A stretch of DNA of 64,000 nt, taken from positions 48,199,874-48,263,873 of the forward strand of contig CM071573.1 in NCBI GenBank assembly GCA_036426205.1. The letters run 5' to 3'. Each line of letters starts with the position of its first letter. Within the stretch, counting starts at the first letter, position 1. Under the pieces are notes generated by a model. That model had not been told where the DNA came from. It saw only the letters and a list, made by a program, of their open reading frames with translations, and did not search any database. This stretch comes from Ascaphus truei (Eukaryota > Chordata > Amphibia > Anura > Ascaphidae). The position numbers and the translations under genes are program-made. Positions 32,219 to 44,029 of the stretch are shown in pieces.

Positions 32219-32680
32219 TGCCTTCCTGGACATCCTGCTCCAAGCCACAGTTCCTTTGTCTGCCCACCGGGTGTGCTGCTGTTTGTCGGCTCTAGGTTTT
32301 CCTCTGTCTCCTCTTGGGTTCTCCTGTCTTCAGTCCCTGCCTGCATTTATAGTTTCCCATTTCCTGTTCCTCTTTGCCTTTGCTATGTGTTCCCTCACCT
32401 CTGCCTGAATCTGTATTTGTCCTGTCCCTTTCAATAAAGGCCCTTGCCTGCAACTAGGCTTATCCTGATCTGCTCCTTGCCCTGACCCTGTGGATTCCAT
32501 GCTGCCAACCCTTGCCTGTGACCCTGACTACAATTCTTGCCGCCTTCCGTGGTCCCGCTTGTGACCCCGACTATGATTCTTGCTACCTGCCCTGGACCCT
32601 TGCCAGTGAACCAGACTCCTCCTTGCCTGCCCTCGGCTGTACCAGCCACGGAGGTCCTACCTGCACCTGAAGTCATGACT
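32219..32680 (+). mobile_element. Gypsy-like solo LTR inserted in the Tc1 relic
   Basis: CACTT at 32214-32218 and again at 32681-32685 flanks the block as a 5 bp target duplication. Deleting the block plus one CACTT restores the Tc1 order ACCATCACACTT-CCACCAAAATGC. The block begins TGCCTTCC, has TTCAATAAAGG (polyadenylation signal) near 32430 and the CCTGTGACCCTGACTAC style shared with the other LTRs here. Confidence 0.7.
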
Positions 32681-33065
32681 CACTTCCACCAAAATGCTCA
32701 TGGTTAGGATGAGGTTCTTCTGTTTGAACAGTGTTTGGTTTTAACTAAACATAACGTTTCTCGGTGAGGCCACCAAGTTATACCTTTCACTCGTCTGTCC
32801 AGACAACATTGTTTCATAAGTCTTGTGGATTATCTGTGTCTGCTTTGGCAAACTTCTTTTTTTAGAAAACAGTTATTTCCTCCTGGCTATCCTTCCATGA
32901 ACACCATTCTTGTTCAGTGTTGTGCCGAGAGTTGAGTCATGAACACTCACATTAGCAAAGGTAACCGTGGCCTGCAAATACTTGGATGTTACTTTGGGGT
33001 TCTTTGTGAGTTCCTGGATGATTTACTGGTTTGTTTTTGGATATATTTTGGTAGGACAACAACTG

Positions 33066-33424
33066 GCACATTTCCACTTAGGCCCGGGCGAAGGGCAGCA
33101 AATTTCCCTTCCCTCGCGCATATATAGAGGCCTCGCTCTCTTCCCCACTGATTGCCTCGGTAGAGCATCAGACCTCCTTTGTGCCGCACTCTTACTTCTT
33201 CAGCGTCAAATGATGCGGTGACATCACATTTGGTCATATTGGTACAGCAACGTGACGCCACGTTACCATGGCAATGTGACACCATGTGATGTCATGTTGT
33301 CATGGCAACGCGACACTATGTGACGTTGCAGCGTCATTTGATGCTGAAGGCGGCCGGCATTAAGGAGGAGGGCAGAACTAGGTAAGTGCCTAAGAGTTGC
33401 AGTTTTGTCAATCTGTCACTGATA
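33066..33424. mobile_element. Non-autonomous insertion in the Tc1 relic
   Basis: Tc1 sequence TTGGTAGGACAACAACT stops at 33065 and resumes after ACAACCACT at about 33433. The nearly identical 9 bases on both sides are a likely 8-9 bp target duplication. The 359 bp body is GC-rich, with repeated GTGACGCCACG/GTGATGTCATG words and a CAGCGTCAAATGATGC motif also seen near 61440. The duplication length suggests a hAT-like element, but termini are not typical. Confidence 0.5.
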
Positions 33425-34357
33425 ACAACCACTTTTAGGTAAAGCAACTGTGGTCTTGAACTTTCTCCATTTGTAGACTAACAGTAGATTGGTGAAGCCC
33501 AAATCCTTAGAAATTGTATTGTAACCCTTTCTACACTGAGCATTAATAACTTATTTTCTGAGGTCCTCAGATTTCTTTTGATCGTGGCATGATGTGTTTC
33601 CACACACCTGTATTGCGAAGACCAAACTCACCAAGTTTCTGATCTTTATATAGGGTGGGGCCTCCCAAACTCACCCCTGAAGATCTACCTAATTATTTAA
33701 ACACCTGATTCTAATTATCCTCTATGATTTAGCTGGTAAACTTACTGTTGCACATACCCCAACTCTTAAATACTCATTGTTTGTCTAATTCAAACACTAC
33801 TAATTAAAATATACAAAAAAAAACCTTGACCTAAAAAAACAAAAACCCTTGTGAGGTGATAGTGCCTAACGCACTGAATGAAATGATAATGCTCGATAAT
33901 TAAATTCCTTGAGTGGTATTAATCCTCAATTGGAATGGCAGCCAAGGGAAATTAATATACAAGTGTTCCCAAAAACTTGTTACAACAGATAATAGAAACA
34001 AGAATCAATCCCCAGCGCAAAATAGTAATAATTAGATACCAGTCCCAATGTCCATAGGAATCAAGTCCAAAATAGTGGGTACAGATCCTGGTAAGATAGG
34101 TAAGTTCCTAAAATTAAAGGAAAAGAGAAAAGACCATTGCGCAATATTTACATTCAGAAAAAAAATAACTCTAGCCGGTTGGATCGCCTACTTACAAGAT
34201 GCACAATGGTCAGGCCATTGGTGGCCGATATGTATAAAGCTAATATTTGGAATAAATTGTACCATGATCCACTCCAACCAATTATTTTTTGTATCCTTCC
34301 CCCATTCACCTTTATAATTTATGAAAATGTTCAAAACAAAGTTAAAAAAAAAAAAAG

Positions 34358-34466
34358 TATTGCTCACTTGTGGAAGAAGTTGCATGCACTTCTTGAATGT
34401 TCTGATATCCCACATAGGACTTCTTTCCTTTCCTTATTACATCTTTACTATAATTGCAGGCCACTT
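34358..34466 (+). repeat. Direct repeat, copy A (copy B at 34767-34870)
   Basis: CTCACTTGTGGAAGAAGTTG, then ATGCACT, TTCTTGAATGTTCTGAT and CCCACATAGGACT are shared in the same order with 34767-34870. Copy B has a 6-base extra word (CCCAAT). The interval between them has no recognised feature. Confidence 0.75.
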
Positions 34467-34766
34467 CTTACTGCCTCCCCTTTCTCACGCAATCCCCCTC
34501 TTCAGTGGATGAGTGTGAGAGGGTCCCACTGCTTAGGATGAGAGCCAGCTGCCTGGGCGCGGGATGAAGGTTGCAAGTGAGGTAAGTCTTCTTGCTTGCA
34601 GGGATGGGGCATGGTGGGGGATCAGCTGCTCTGTGGGTCCAGAGGAGGAAACTGGCTGATCCTCCCAGTATCTTCACGCTGGTCATTCCAATTGCTGTCA
34701 ACCAACCCAGCTTTAGAGCATTTTATGTGACTTAACAAGGTAAATGTGTGTCTTAAAAAAAAAAGT

Positions 34767-34870
34767 ATTACTCACTTGTGGAAGAAGTTGCATGCACTCC
34801 CAATTCTTGAATGTTCTGATGTCCCACATAGGACTCCTTTCCTTGTTCCATCTTTACTATAATTTCAGGT
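34767..34870 (+). repeat. Direct repeat, copy B
   Basis: Second copy of the about 100 bp unit at 34358-34466. Both are followed by a CATCTTTACTATAATT word. Both are preceded by an A-run and a T-rich joint (AAAAAAAGTATT), so they may be two 3' pieces of one retroelement. Confidence 0.7.
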
Positions 34871-35397
34871 TTTACATTTAGATAGCCTGTCAAACAAAGA
34901 GGTATGTTGTTTTCCATGAACTATTGACCTCATAAAGATATGTACACATATATTCAATCTGTTTGAATTACTTTTTTTCTTGGTTTACAACACAATAAAA
35001 CACCATTTATTTAATTTTTGTAGCATATAAATAATTTTAACTAGAAAACATAAACCCGCTTGATTTACATTGTTCATATTTAAAAATTATTTGGTAAAGA
35101 ATATTTTTGAAGACTTTATTTTGTACTTTAGCTGTCATTTCAATCTGAAGATTTCTGAGTGTATTCCTTTTCTGACAAGAAATAAGCAGCAAAATGGGCT
35201 GCAAATGGGCATTTTCATATACGTTTGATGCCAAGAGCATTCATTTCCTGTTGCATCCCTTTGCATCAATATATGGATATCCTTTGTGCCACCTTTGTCC
35301 CTTTAACTTTAGTGAACAATTTAATTAGTGTGTAGAAATGTAAATCTGAATTTTAGCATAAACTGTGATTTGAATATTGTAATATGTTATCTGTTGC

Positions 35398-35420
35398 AGT
35401 GTGTGTGTGTGTGTGTGTGT
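35398..35420. repeat. (TG)n microsatellite
   Basis: GTGTGTG run on the plus strand, followed closely by a short CACACACA run (35430-35440), so the two can pair as a small hairpin. Confidence 0.9.
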
Positions 35421-35435
35421 GGTAAGAAAACACAC

Positions 35436-36210
35436 ACACATACTAAGGAATCGGGGAGCATGTCCCCTACGGCATGCTCCCTCCTTACCTGCCGTTTCGC
35501 ACACTCCCGTGCAGCTTACAGTTCGCGTGCGCCCACGGAGGGATTTCTACAACTCAACGGAGCTTAGCTCCGCCCCTGGTTGCGACGCGTAGTTGCTTCA
35601 TGCGGCGCGTGCACCGCTCCCCAGCTGCGTGTTAACCCTCATCAGCACTCCCACCTGTCTCCTGCACCTCACAGTCTCCGCAGAGGCCGCACCTTCGCTC
35701 CAGCCCCCTGTATCATTGGTCACACTTCCCCATATATACTAAGGTGTGCCACTTGCACTTCGGCTGAGCATAGTTCCTTGTAGCCTTGCTGTTCCCACAT
35801 CCCTGTTCCTGCTGCGTTACTTTGCCTTGCCTAATCTTGTTTTGCTGTCTGATCTCCTGTGTACCAACCCGGCTTGATTAAGGATTCCGCTTCTCTGGAC
35901 TACCGACCCCGGCTTGCCTCTGACCTGCCATACCTCTCCATCCCTGACCACGGCACCAGGACATCTACTACTCTACTGGCTCCAACCCCTGACCACGGCA
36001 CCCCGGATATCGACTACTCTCCTGGCTTTGACCTCTGACCCTGGCAAGTATCAAGAATACTCTCTTCTCCAATCCGGACAAGGCGACCTTGACTATCAAC
36101 TCTCCAGATGTGACCCCGTTGCTGTGGGTGGCGTATTATATACTTTTCCATCTCAGTACCGGGATCCCGCCTTGTTCGTGGTGAGCACAAGCATCACACA
36201 CACACACCAC
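35436..36210 (+). mobile_element. Ty3/gypsy LTR or LTR-leader segment
   Basis: Shares ordered words with 16543-16918 and extends further, through a T/C-rich downstream region with two imperfect copies of a CACGGCACC...GACTACTCTCCTGGC unit (about 35948-36045). The CATATATACTAAGG word near 35731 may be its TATA box. No gag or pol follows, so it is solo or truncated. Confidence 0.6.
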
Positions 36211-36468
36211 TAAATGAATGAAAATGGAAAAAAACGAGCAGAAATTGAACAAATAAATAATGATCCCTATCTATATAATGGTATAGGAAAATAATATCAA
36301 ATGCTGTGTGGACTCTTATTGGCCCCTCGGCAAAGCCGTCCTGTGCACGCGCGTATGTTTGTATCTACACATAGTTTTTAGCAATGCAACACTCTCACAT
36401 TTCTATACCTACCCACACCATTGATATACACTCCCACTCCACACACACCTTTTGCTCCAACCCCATTA

Positions 36469-36505
36469 ACCCCCGAAGAAACCGCCAGGGTGAAATGCGT
36501 AGGGT
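36469..36505 (+). ncRNA. Hammerhead relic with one core change (U4 to C)
   Basis: Stem I ACCC (36469-36472), CCGAAGA (36473-36479; U4 is C), stem II ACC/GGT with a GCCAG-type loop, GAAA (36492-36495), GTA (36499-36501), stem I GGGT (36502-36505). Stem I pairs perfectly. The flanks (CATTGATATACACTCCC upstream, GGGTGACGTCATTGG downstream) fit a PLE tail that extends to about 36800. Confidence 0.55.
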
Positions 36506-37339
36506 GACGTCATTGGAGCAAGACACAGCGACACATATAGAAACCAGTAACAGAGAGAGGTGATTCCGGAGCGGATCAGAGGAGAAGGAAGTCTCACGAG
36601 ATTGGACTAACACCGAGCGGTGAGATAATGCGCTGAGAGGGGAGGAGATTGGACGATGTACCAACTTCAAGTTTGCTGACTTGAAAGTTTGTGGACATAC
36701 AGGTGCACAGTAAGAGCGGAGGCTCAGAGTGAACAACGGGTACACCAACCACGCTAACCGCAAGTAAGGTAACGGAAAAAAACTTAAATCGTGGGTAACC
36801 ACCCTTGCTGAGGCAATATCAACTACACTATATGGACTGTAACATACCTATACAAACTGTGTTATAAGAGGCTTATAAGTGAGTCTGGAATCTCTAATTA
36901 AGTTACCCATCACGAGTTAGTTGTGTCCGAACACCATCAAGAAAATGTGGGACACCCTTCAAATTGCCAGTGTGCAATACAAGACTGTTACTTTAGATTG
37001 TAATCAATGTGCTATATTGATCTTGCTCCATTTTATTCTCACTGATTAGTGAGCTTTTTATCACACCTTCAATAGGTGTATTTTCTTATATTAAATAGTT
37101 AAATACTATCCATTTTTTGTCCATTGATCTATTAGGGAGAATTATTTGGGAAGAATTCTAAAAGTCACAGTACTTCTGGGATCCAGACCAACCCGTGGAA
37201 GATTCAGGAAAAGGAGATTGTGCTGATGAAGACCTTCAAGAAATACACCCCTGAGTGTTCCTGATCCTATATATTGGATAAATGCCCTAATATTCTCATC
37301 TTTGTGTAAGTGCAATCTAAGCATTTTATTTTCAACTCC

Positions 37340-38070
37340 ATAGACATACTACTCTGTGTGTTCCCCCCTCACCCTTTGTGTGCCTAGGACAAATTCTACA
37401 CTATATATTTACCCCCTGGCGAGGTGTTTCGGCGGGGTGCACTTTAACTGCACTTAAAATGGCCGACGGAGCCGTGCGGCTCCACTGAACCAAGTCAGGG
37501 TGAGGAGGATCGCTGTTCCCGATGCAGAGACGGAGCCATATTTAACCCGGCGAAGGGGACTAATAATTGGCTCCATGACATTAACAAATAATATCAGTGT
37601 GTTCATTAATAAATCTCTATGATATGTGCCCCTTTTGGTCTCTTGCGCCTTTGCCTCACATCCTCCCATGTGCAGCCCCTTCTCTGCCCACACGTGCATA
37701 GCTTTGTGGTTGCGTCACTGATGGCTGGAGTAGCTCACCCAATAAGCGGCGAGGGGCCTGTCACAGGGAGTCGGGGACGGCTCACATACAAATTTTGCTG
37801 GGGCTCTCGACGTCGAGTGTGTGGCTGCTGCGTGAGGCGCAAGTGACGCAGCGGAGGAGCACTGCCATGGTAACGGGGCCTGAGGGCAGATGGGAAAGGT
37901 AGGGAACATGTGTGTCACTAATTTGCTTTGTCTTATCAATAACATAACAAATGAATTTTACGTAATCAGGTTGTTTTACTCGCAGAATTAGAATTGTACA
38001 TTGTCAATTAAATTTAATTATTGTATCGCAGAATTGTACATGATCACTAAAATTTGATCATTGTAGCAGG
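37340..38070. other. GC-rich repeat-like block and retroviral leader region
   Basis: 37400-37900 is CpG-rich with AAAATGGCCGACGG and GACGTCGAGTG words and looks like a miniature element, but no paired termini were seen. From about 37920 to 38076 the AT-rich sequence with two copies of GCAGAATTGTACAT precedes the retroviral gag start and may be the viral leader. Confidence 0.35.
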
Positions 38071-38076
38071 AGAATA

Positions 38077-38335
38077 ATGGGAAACCAAAGTTCTCAAAGT
38101 TTGCCGTTAGAGGTTATGTGTCTGCAGACAAAAAACATAAAAAATGGATACAGAGGAGAACTGTGCACATGTTTAGTTAAAAGAGGGATATTTTTCCTTG
38201 TGAATCCCACAGGGAAACATACCTTACATTAATATAGGCCAAAAGAATTCTGTTGAGGATCAAGGAAAGAAAGTGTTATAATTGTAAAAAGTAAGGACAT
38301 ATTGCCAGTAATTGCAGAACAGCCCTAAGAGAGAG
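38077..38335 (+). pseudogene. Endogenous retrovirus gag, start and zinc knuckle only
   Basis: An ATG at 38077 opens a frame that begins Met-Gly, the myristoylation signal of retroviral matrix proteins, and continues for about 50 codons. About 30 bases further a CCHC zinc knuckle (C-X2-C-X4-H-X4-C, with a stop inside it) appears at about 38270-38315. The capsid region between them is deleted. The start resembles class I (gamma-like) viruses. It is an old, inactive copy. Confidence 0.6.
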
Positions 38336-39311
38336 AACTAGAGAAACCAAGGTTATTCTCAAACAGATTGTTTTTGTCTAAGCCAAAACGGGTCATCCAA
38401 ACCATGATTTAGAATCTCAGATTCTCAAGTATTGCAAGTCCCACTGAAAATAAAAACACGTCACCTCATGTAAAAAGTTTGTTTGAATCCCTGTGTGTGT
38501 CTGTGGCAGTATAAATCCTCGGATTTTATGAGGTTTTTGTGGCTAAAGTTATGCATGGCACGCCTGGCTGACTGAAGCGCCAGAAATCAGGTATGCAAGA
38601 ATAAGCCTTATGCTACATTTCCCCACAGCAATAAGTGGTTATAAGTCACTTCCTGATACAAACTCAAGTCTCGGTGCCGTCAATTAAATTGTTGCACTCT
38701 TGACGAAGAGCTGTAAAATGGATTTTCAATACCCTAATGAATTTTTCCTGAATGATTTCCTGTTTGAAAGATAAACCATGCTAATTATCACATGTACACA
38801 AATCCCCATCCAAGAACATGCAAGTGCTTACAAAAATATGAATATTATTAATTGCTCACAATTAAGTTTATAAGTCTAAAAGGTGTACACCCATTATAAT
38901 ACGAAGTGAACAACACTAAAAAAAAAAGCGTTTGAGTGTCCGTGGAAAAAGAGGAGGACGGAAAAAGAATGGGCATATGATATTCAGCCCGGTCAATGGT
39001 AAAATGTAAAGGGTTTATTCGTTCTGGCCAGATGAATGAGTTATTTAAACCAGAGACATTATTTTCCGTCTGCTCTATTTCTATCTCAAAGAAAGGAGAG
39101 AAACAGCCCCCTCCAGTTTAAAGAATGTGCAGCGATCACAATCCAGACATGAAAATTAACTAGCTCTGTAGCTTAAGAAGATTATTTATGAGAACAAGGT
39201 AAATTAAAAATGTTTTTTCTTTTGTTTGTTTGTTATTTTTGTAAAGTAACCAGTAAAAACACATTTCACGTTTATTTCTATAGGATATGTTTGAGAATAT
39301 TTTTTTTTTAA

Positions 39312-40810
39312 ATGGTGCGTCTGCAGGGGAACAAGCTTTTATGTATCAGGTGTCCAGTATTATTCACAGTGCTATTCATATGCTTCTTTAAGCAAGTGTG
39401 TCTTAAGGTGGGTCTTAAAGGTGGACACAGAGGGTGCTAGTCAGCTATTGAGAGAAAGGGCATTCCAGGGGAGCGAGGCAGTCAGCGAGAAAGGTTTAAG
39501 ACAGGGAAAGGGCTTTAGATACAAAGGGGCTAGAGAGAAGACATCCTTGAGAAAAAAATGCAAGAGCTGGGATGGTGCATAGCGAGAAATTAGGGCTGAG
39601 ATGTAAGTCAGGGCAGAAGAGTGTAAAGCTTTAGAGATGAGGAGGAGAATTGAGTGTGAGATGCGGGATTTGACCGGAATCCAGGAGAGGGATTTCAGGA
39701 GGGGAGACGCGGAGTCAGATTTAGGAAAGAGTAGAGTGATTCTGGCAGCAGCGTTTAGGATAGACTGTAGGGGAGACAGGTGAGAGGCAGGAAGGCCTGA
39801 CAGCAGGAGATTACAGTAATGAAGACGGGAGAGAATGAGGGACAGGTTTGGGAGGAAGTATGAGGAGCTCTGTTTTTGCCATGTTAAGTTTAAGGCGGCG
39901 GAGGGCCATCCAGGATGATATAGCAGAGAAACATTCAGAAACTTTGGTTTGTATAGCAGCTGTAAGGTCAGGGGCTCAAAAGTAAATTGATGTGTCGTAG
40001 GTTACCTAGAGAGTGTGTACAGAGAAAAGAGAAGAGGTCCCAGGACAGAGCCCTGGGGTACCCCCACACAGAGATCAAAAGAGGAGGACGTGTTAGCAGG
40101 AGAGACGCTGAAAGATCCAGGATAGAACTTTGTTCCGAATACCAAGAGTAAGGAGAATGGAAATGAGAATAGGGTGGTCCACGGTGTCAAATGCTGCAGA
40201 GAGGTTGAGTAATATGAGCAGAGTGTAATGACCTCTGTCTTTGGCAGCATGGAGGTCATCAGTTATTTTAGTGAGAGCTGTCTTCGTGGAGTGAACAGTG
40301 CAGAAGCCAGATTGTAGAGGATCTAGGAGAGAATGGGTGTTGAGAAAATGGAGCAAGCGAGAGAATACAAGACGTTCAAGAGGTTTTAGAGGCAAAAGGG
40401 AGACAGGTCGATAGTTAGAAAGACAGGTACTGTAGGGTCAAGTTTGTTGTTTTTGAGTAATGGTATAACTGTTGCATGTTTGAAGGAGAATGGAAAGGTA
40501 TCAGTAGAGGGAGGAGTTAAAAAAATGTGTGAGAGCGTAGGGATTATAGTAGGACAAGAGGTTTTAGGAGATGAGTGAAAAAGAGGCAGCTGAGGGTGGT
40601 TTGAGTAGAGTCAAAGACAGAGAAGAGTCGGCGTGGATTAGACTTGTGCATGTCGATGAATGAAGAAAAGTAGGTTTGTTTAGCTGAGAGAGGGCAGATT
40701 TCAAACAGGATAGCATAAATTTATAGTGAAAGAAGTCAGCGAGAGTATGAGATTTCCTTCATAAAGGCGTTCAGAGGAACGAATGGAGGAACGTAGCATG
40801 CGCTTGTGGG
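39312..40810 (-). mobile_element. L2-type LINE, copy 3
   Basis: Collinear with copy 1. It includes the 3' tail (39312-39560, shared with 62845-63080), the RT region at 40002-40395 ([44 protein letters not shown] across two frames) and part of the linker (to 40810). The RT is frameshifted. It sits between gag and the integrase tail of the retrovirus relic, so it probably inserted into the provirus. Confidence 0.8.
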
Positions 40811-41211
40811 TATTTATTGTGTGTTTATAAGTTACAAATGTCCCATTGTTTTTATTTTTGGGAGGGCATAACATTTTTAGTTTTTAGGGCTATGGAGAAA
40901 GGTCAATTTTTAAACTTTGTCTAGTAATTAATATTTAGAATACGGAGGAGCCGTTATCTGCTATCTATACGGCCCAAGGCGAATCAAATAGAATAAGGAG
41001 TGTCTTTGAAAATATAACGCTGGCAGTGTGCTCTGCACTTTACTAAGAGATTATATTACAAGAAAATAGTATGGAGTTCTATACAAAATAATTTGTTTAT
41101 CAACTGAATATTATTAACTGAATATGTGATGTATTTTATAACTTTTAACCATTTTCTTTCCAAAGGGGTCCCATTTTACTATAAGCAGTTGCTATTGTCA
41201 AAATCACTGTG

Positions 41212-41212
<1 letters not shown>

Positions 41213-41260
<48 letters not shown>
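41213..41260. repeat. (TA)n microsatellite
   Basis: Twenty-four TA units. Confidence 0.95.
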
Positions 41261-41263
<3 letters not shown>

Positions 41264-41299
41264 CTGCTGCAGATCAAGCAACCAACATCCTAGTTGCTA

Positions 41300-41790
41300 A
41301 TTTATTTATTTATAAGGTGTTTTACCAGGAAATAGTACATTGGGAGTTTCCTCTCGTTTTCAGGTATGTTCTGGGCAGGGAGTTAGATGGCAGATGGTGC
41401 ATGGTTGGAAATGCAGTTACATAAGTGAGCAGGGTATACATTATATACAAGACATTGCAAACTTTTAGCAGAGTAGTTACAGTGGAGTGTTTGGGGCGAA
41501 AGCCAGATTGGAATTGGCTAGGGAAATTTTTCTTGGTATAGTAATTGTTTAATTGGGAGTGAACACATTTTCCCATGAGTTTGGATAGTATTGGGAGAAG
41601 AGAGATTGGCATGTAGTTTGAGACCGTGTTTTTGTCCACACTTTTGAAGATTGGGACAACTTTGGCAGTTTTCCAGGTCTTAGGGTTATGGCCTGCAGAC
41701 AGAAAAGAGTTGACTATGGAAGCAATTGGTTTGGCAATGGCTGGGACACCAAGTCTTAGGAAGTTAGATTGTAGCAAAGTCAGGTCCACA
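41300..41790 (-). pseudogene. Second L2/CR1-type LINE reverse transcriptase fragment
   Basis: 155-codon open frame with SAGHNPKTWKTAKVVPIFK, then NYMPISLLPILSKLMGKCVH and FQSGFRPKHSTVTTLL, which are the RT palm-entry blocks of a LINE different from the other L2 copies. A TTTATTTATAAGGTGTTTTACCAGG word at about 41302 is the kind of short 3' tail frog LINEs carry. The catalytic blocks are absent, so it is a truncated copy with an internal deletion. Confidence 0.72.
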
Positions 41791-42054
41791 TTGGCTGCTT
41801 AGTTTTAAGTTGAGGAGCGTTACTAGGGGATACTCCTGTCTATATGCGGATGCTAAGACAGTGGTAAAGAAATTGATACAAGAATTTATTCCTAGATATA
41901 AATTATCTCCCTATGAGACACTTATGGGATGACTTATGACTATCAGTAGTTCAAAGGAACGAATGAAGGACCATGTTATTGGTAATAAAAAATTAGGAAG
42001 TATTGTATGCAACTAATACGTTTTTTGAGTCTCTCTAGGCATTGTTGAAAGTTG

Positions 42055-42255
42055 AATGTGCACCTACTCGAGACGTGGTTAATGGTCAAGCATTTTCTAC
42101 GCAAGAGCGCTCTTCATCCCAGATGAAAAAGCCCATTTCAAGTACTACTCACCACCAATACAGCAATTAAAGTGGCAGAGGTCTCTTCCTGGAGCCACGA
42201 GGCGCACGTAAAGCTCCACCCACAATACCACAGCCGCTTCAAGTTAATGTTTTGA
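42055..42255 (+). pseudogene. Endogenous retrovirus integrase C-terminus
   Basis: A class I integrase ending: a PFQVLLTTNTAIKVAE block followed by a SSWSHEAHVKL block at about 42125-42225. A conserved tryptophan codon just before it has become TGA. It lies directly upstream of env, as expected in a gamma-like provirus. The rest of pol is missing. Confidence 0.7.
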
Positions 42256-42404
42256 AGGATCAAAATAAAACCCTGACTGTTAACCTACGTGGGGAATAAG
42301 ACTTCAGGCCGAGGCCCGGTCTTATCTGAACATTTATTTTTCTGTCTTTAAGGACTCAATATTTTTATTATTCTTTTAGAGTGTGTTTAAGTTAGAATTT
42401 TAAG

Positions 42405-43467
42405 GTGTATGCACCATTGGGCCTGCGAAAGTATAACCCACAGAGAAATGACAAGATTGTAGTGGGAATGATCTGTGGAGCCTTGACAGCAATACTCATC
42501 TTTCTGTGGTCCTTATACATAACAGATACCTATAACCATGTCCCAGGTAACACTACAGTAAGCACCATCTCACCCACCAACATCACAAAGTCCATTGGTA
42601 TACTCCGAGATAAGCGAGACCTACATTTAACCCCTTGGGGGAAAAGACGTTTGTGGATACATGCAGAACAATATATAACAAATCTGGGGTAAATGAATCC
42701 TGCTGAGTGTGTGGATACATACCACATACACACACAGCCCCTTGGATAGGAATAATTTACACTGATGCCTAATTTAGAGAAGGGAACATCAATCTGAATT
42801 TATTTACAGGAAACTTTTCTAAACCGAATTAGACTAGTAAATGAGGTTCCAGTAGGTGGATTTTACATAAATTAGACTGGGAACAAAAATCAATTTATGG
42901 GTCAGGTGCCTCCACCAACCAATGAAACCTGTGTAAAAATGTATTTACAGCCCGGAGATAAAAATATACAAGAAGGACGTGGCCTTAATTTGACCGTTTT
43001 AATTAGTATATTTATTAGATGATGTTCTCAATCACACAACGACAGCCATTTCATCATTAAACCAAGAACAGTTTCAGATTAGGCTTATGGCCTTACAAAA
43101 CAGAATGGCTTTAGACTATGTTTTAGCTTCAAAATGAGGGGTATGAGCCCTAATTAAAGAACAATGCAGGGTTTTCATCCAAGATCAGAGTGGCAATGTA
43201 CATCATGAACTAGACAAAATAGAAGAGATTCAAAAAAGGCTTAGAAAGGGAAGTGACACAGAATGGGATCCTTTGGGGCTAGATGGATGGCTTGGACCAC
43301 TGGGAGCGAAACTTACGAATGACATTCTTGCCACAGCGCCATACAAAACTATGACAGTAGAGGTCAGGCGCCCTCTCCCTCCAGTGTATACCTACAAGCA
43401 CTATCAAATGTTGGAGAGCAGTAAGGGTGTACTTAGTTTTTCACCCAGCTTCTCCATTTTGGCATGA
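42405..43467 (+). pseudogene. Endogenous retrovirus envelope, broken
   Basis: The first open piece (42405-42692) has a hydrophobic segment of about 20 residues that fits an envelope leader. Stops and frame changes follow. At about 43087-43180 the transmembrane-subunit heptad and the CX6CC region are recognisable, with a stop inside the conserved block and the last cysteine changed to arginine. A final open piece (43273-43467) ends without a clear membrane anchor. The type (with CX6CC) is that of class I viruses. The gene cannot make a full protein. Confidence 0.68.
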
Positions 43468-43472
43468 GATGG

Positions 43473-43877
43473 TGTAATATGTCATGTGTTGTTGTTCATC
43501 TGAGGTTGTATTTACCTAATTTTAAGACCTGCTAAGGAACAGATGATTGTTATTATGTCCTGGTATGTAAAACCATAGAATTCAAAGAGGGTGTGCTTTC
43601 TTTTTCACATGACTGTATGCTTTGTGCCTTGTTATAACAAATGTAACTTCATACTAACAAAATATAAATTTGTAGTTAGACAATGCTTTATCATGCCATG
43701 CTTGAGGAAAATTACTTCAGAGCAGAAAGAAACAGCTAACCAAATACACTGCTCCCCATCTATAGCCTGTGTAACATCTCATTTCTGCTAAGAACTGAAG
43801 CTTGGTATTGTAAAATGCCTTAGGAATAAATATATTGGGACTGCAAGAAACCTGTGTCAGGAATCTGTATTTTCACA
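43473..43877 (+). mobile_element. Endogenous retrovirus 3' LTR
   Basis: TGTAATATGTCATGTG to TATTTTCACA, about 405 bp, follows env directly. AATAAA at 43825-43830 is the likely polyadenylation signal. Its first 125 bases recur at 62134-62257 as a separate fragment. No matching 5' LTR was found near 37900. Confidence 0.65.
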
Positions 43878-43919
43878 AGGATCCTATGGTATTCAAAGAA
43901 CAAAAGAAACATTATATAT

Positions 43920-44025
43920 TTTCAAGAGACAGGGAGGGAGAGATGGAGGGAGAGAGGGGGGAGGGAGAAAGAGACAGGGAAGGAGTGAGGAAGAGAGAGA
44001 GGAAAGAAGACAGGGAGAGAGAGGC
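43920..44025. repeat. (GA)-rich simple repeat
   Basis: GAGGGAGAGA-type purine run. The open frames across it (43835-44161 and its antisense) have no domain. Confidence 0.85.
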
Positions 44026-44029
44026 ATGG

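Larger units (their letters stand above)
32030..33760 (-). pseudogene. Tc1-type transposase relic with two nested insertions
   Basis: On the minus strand: the start word MPRSKEI at about 33588, then stops and frameshifts. Recognisable Tc1 blocks recur further along: a KDLQ/VTVHESTI-like region (about 32990-32900), a TDETM-like region (about 32800), GFFVAPRPGQLTIIDSTMNSALYQ (split: VAPRPGQLTIID, STMNSALYQ; about 32210-32140) and WIMQQDNDPKH (about 32070), which holds a catalytic Asp. Tc1 transposases cut and paste at TA sites. The copy is dead and interrupted at 32219-32680 and 33066-33424. Confidence 0.78.
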
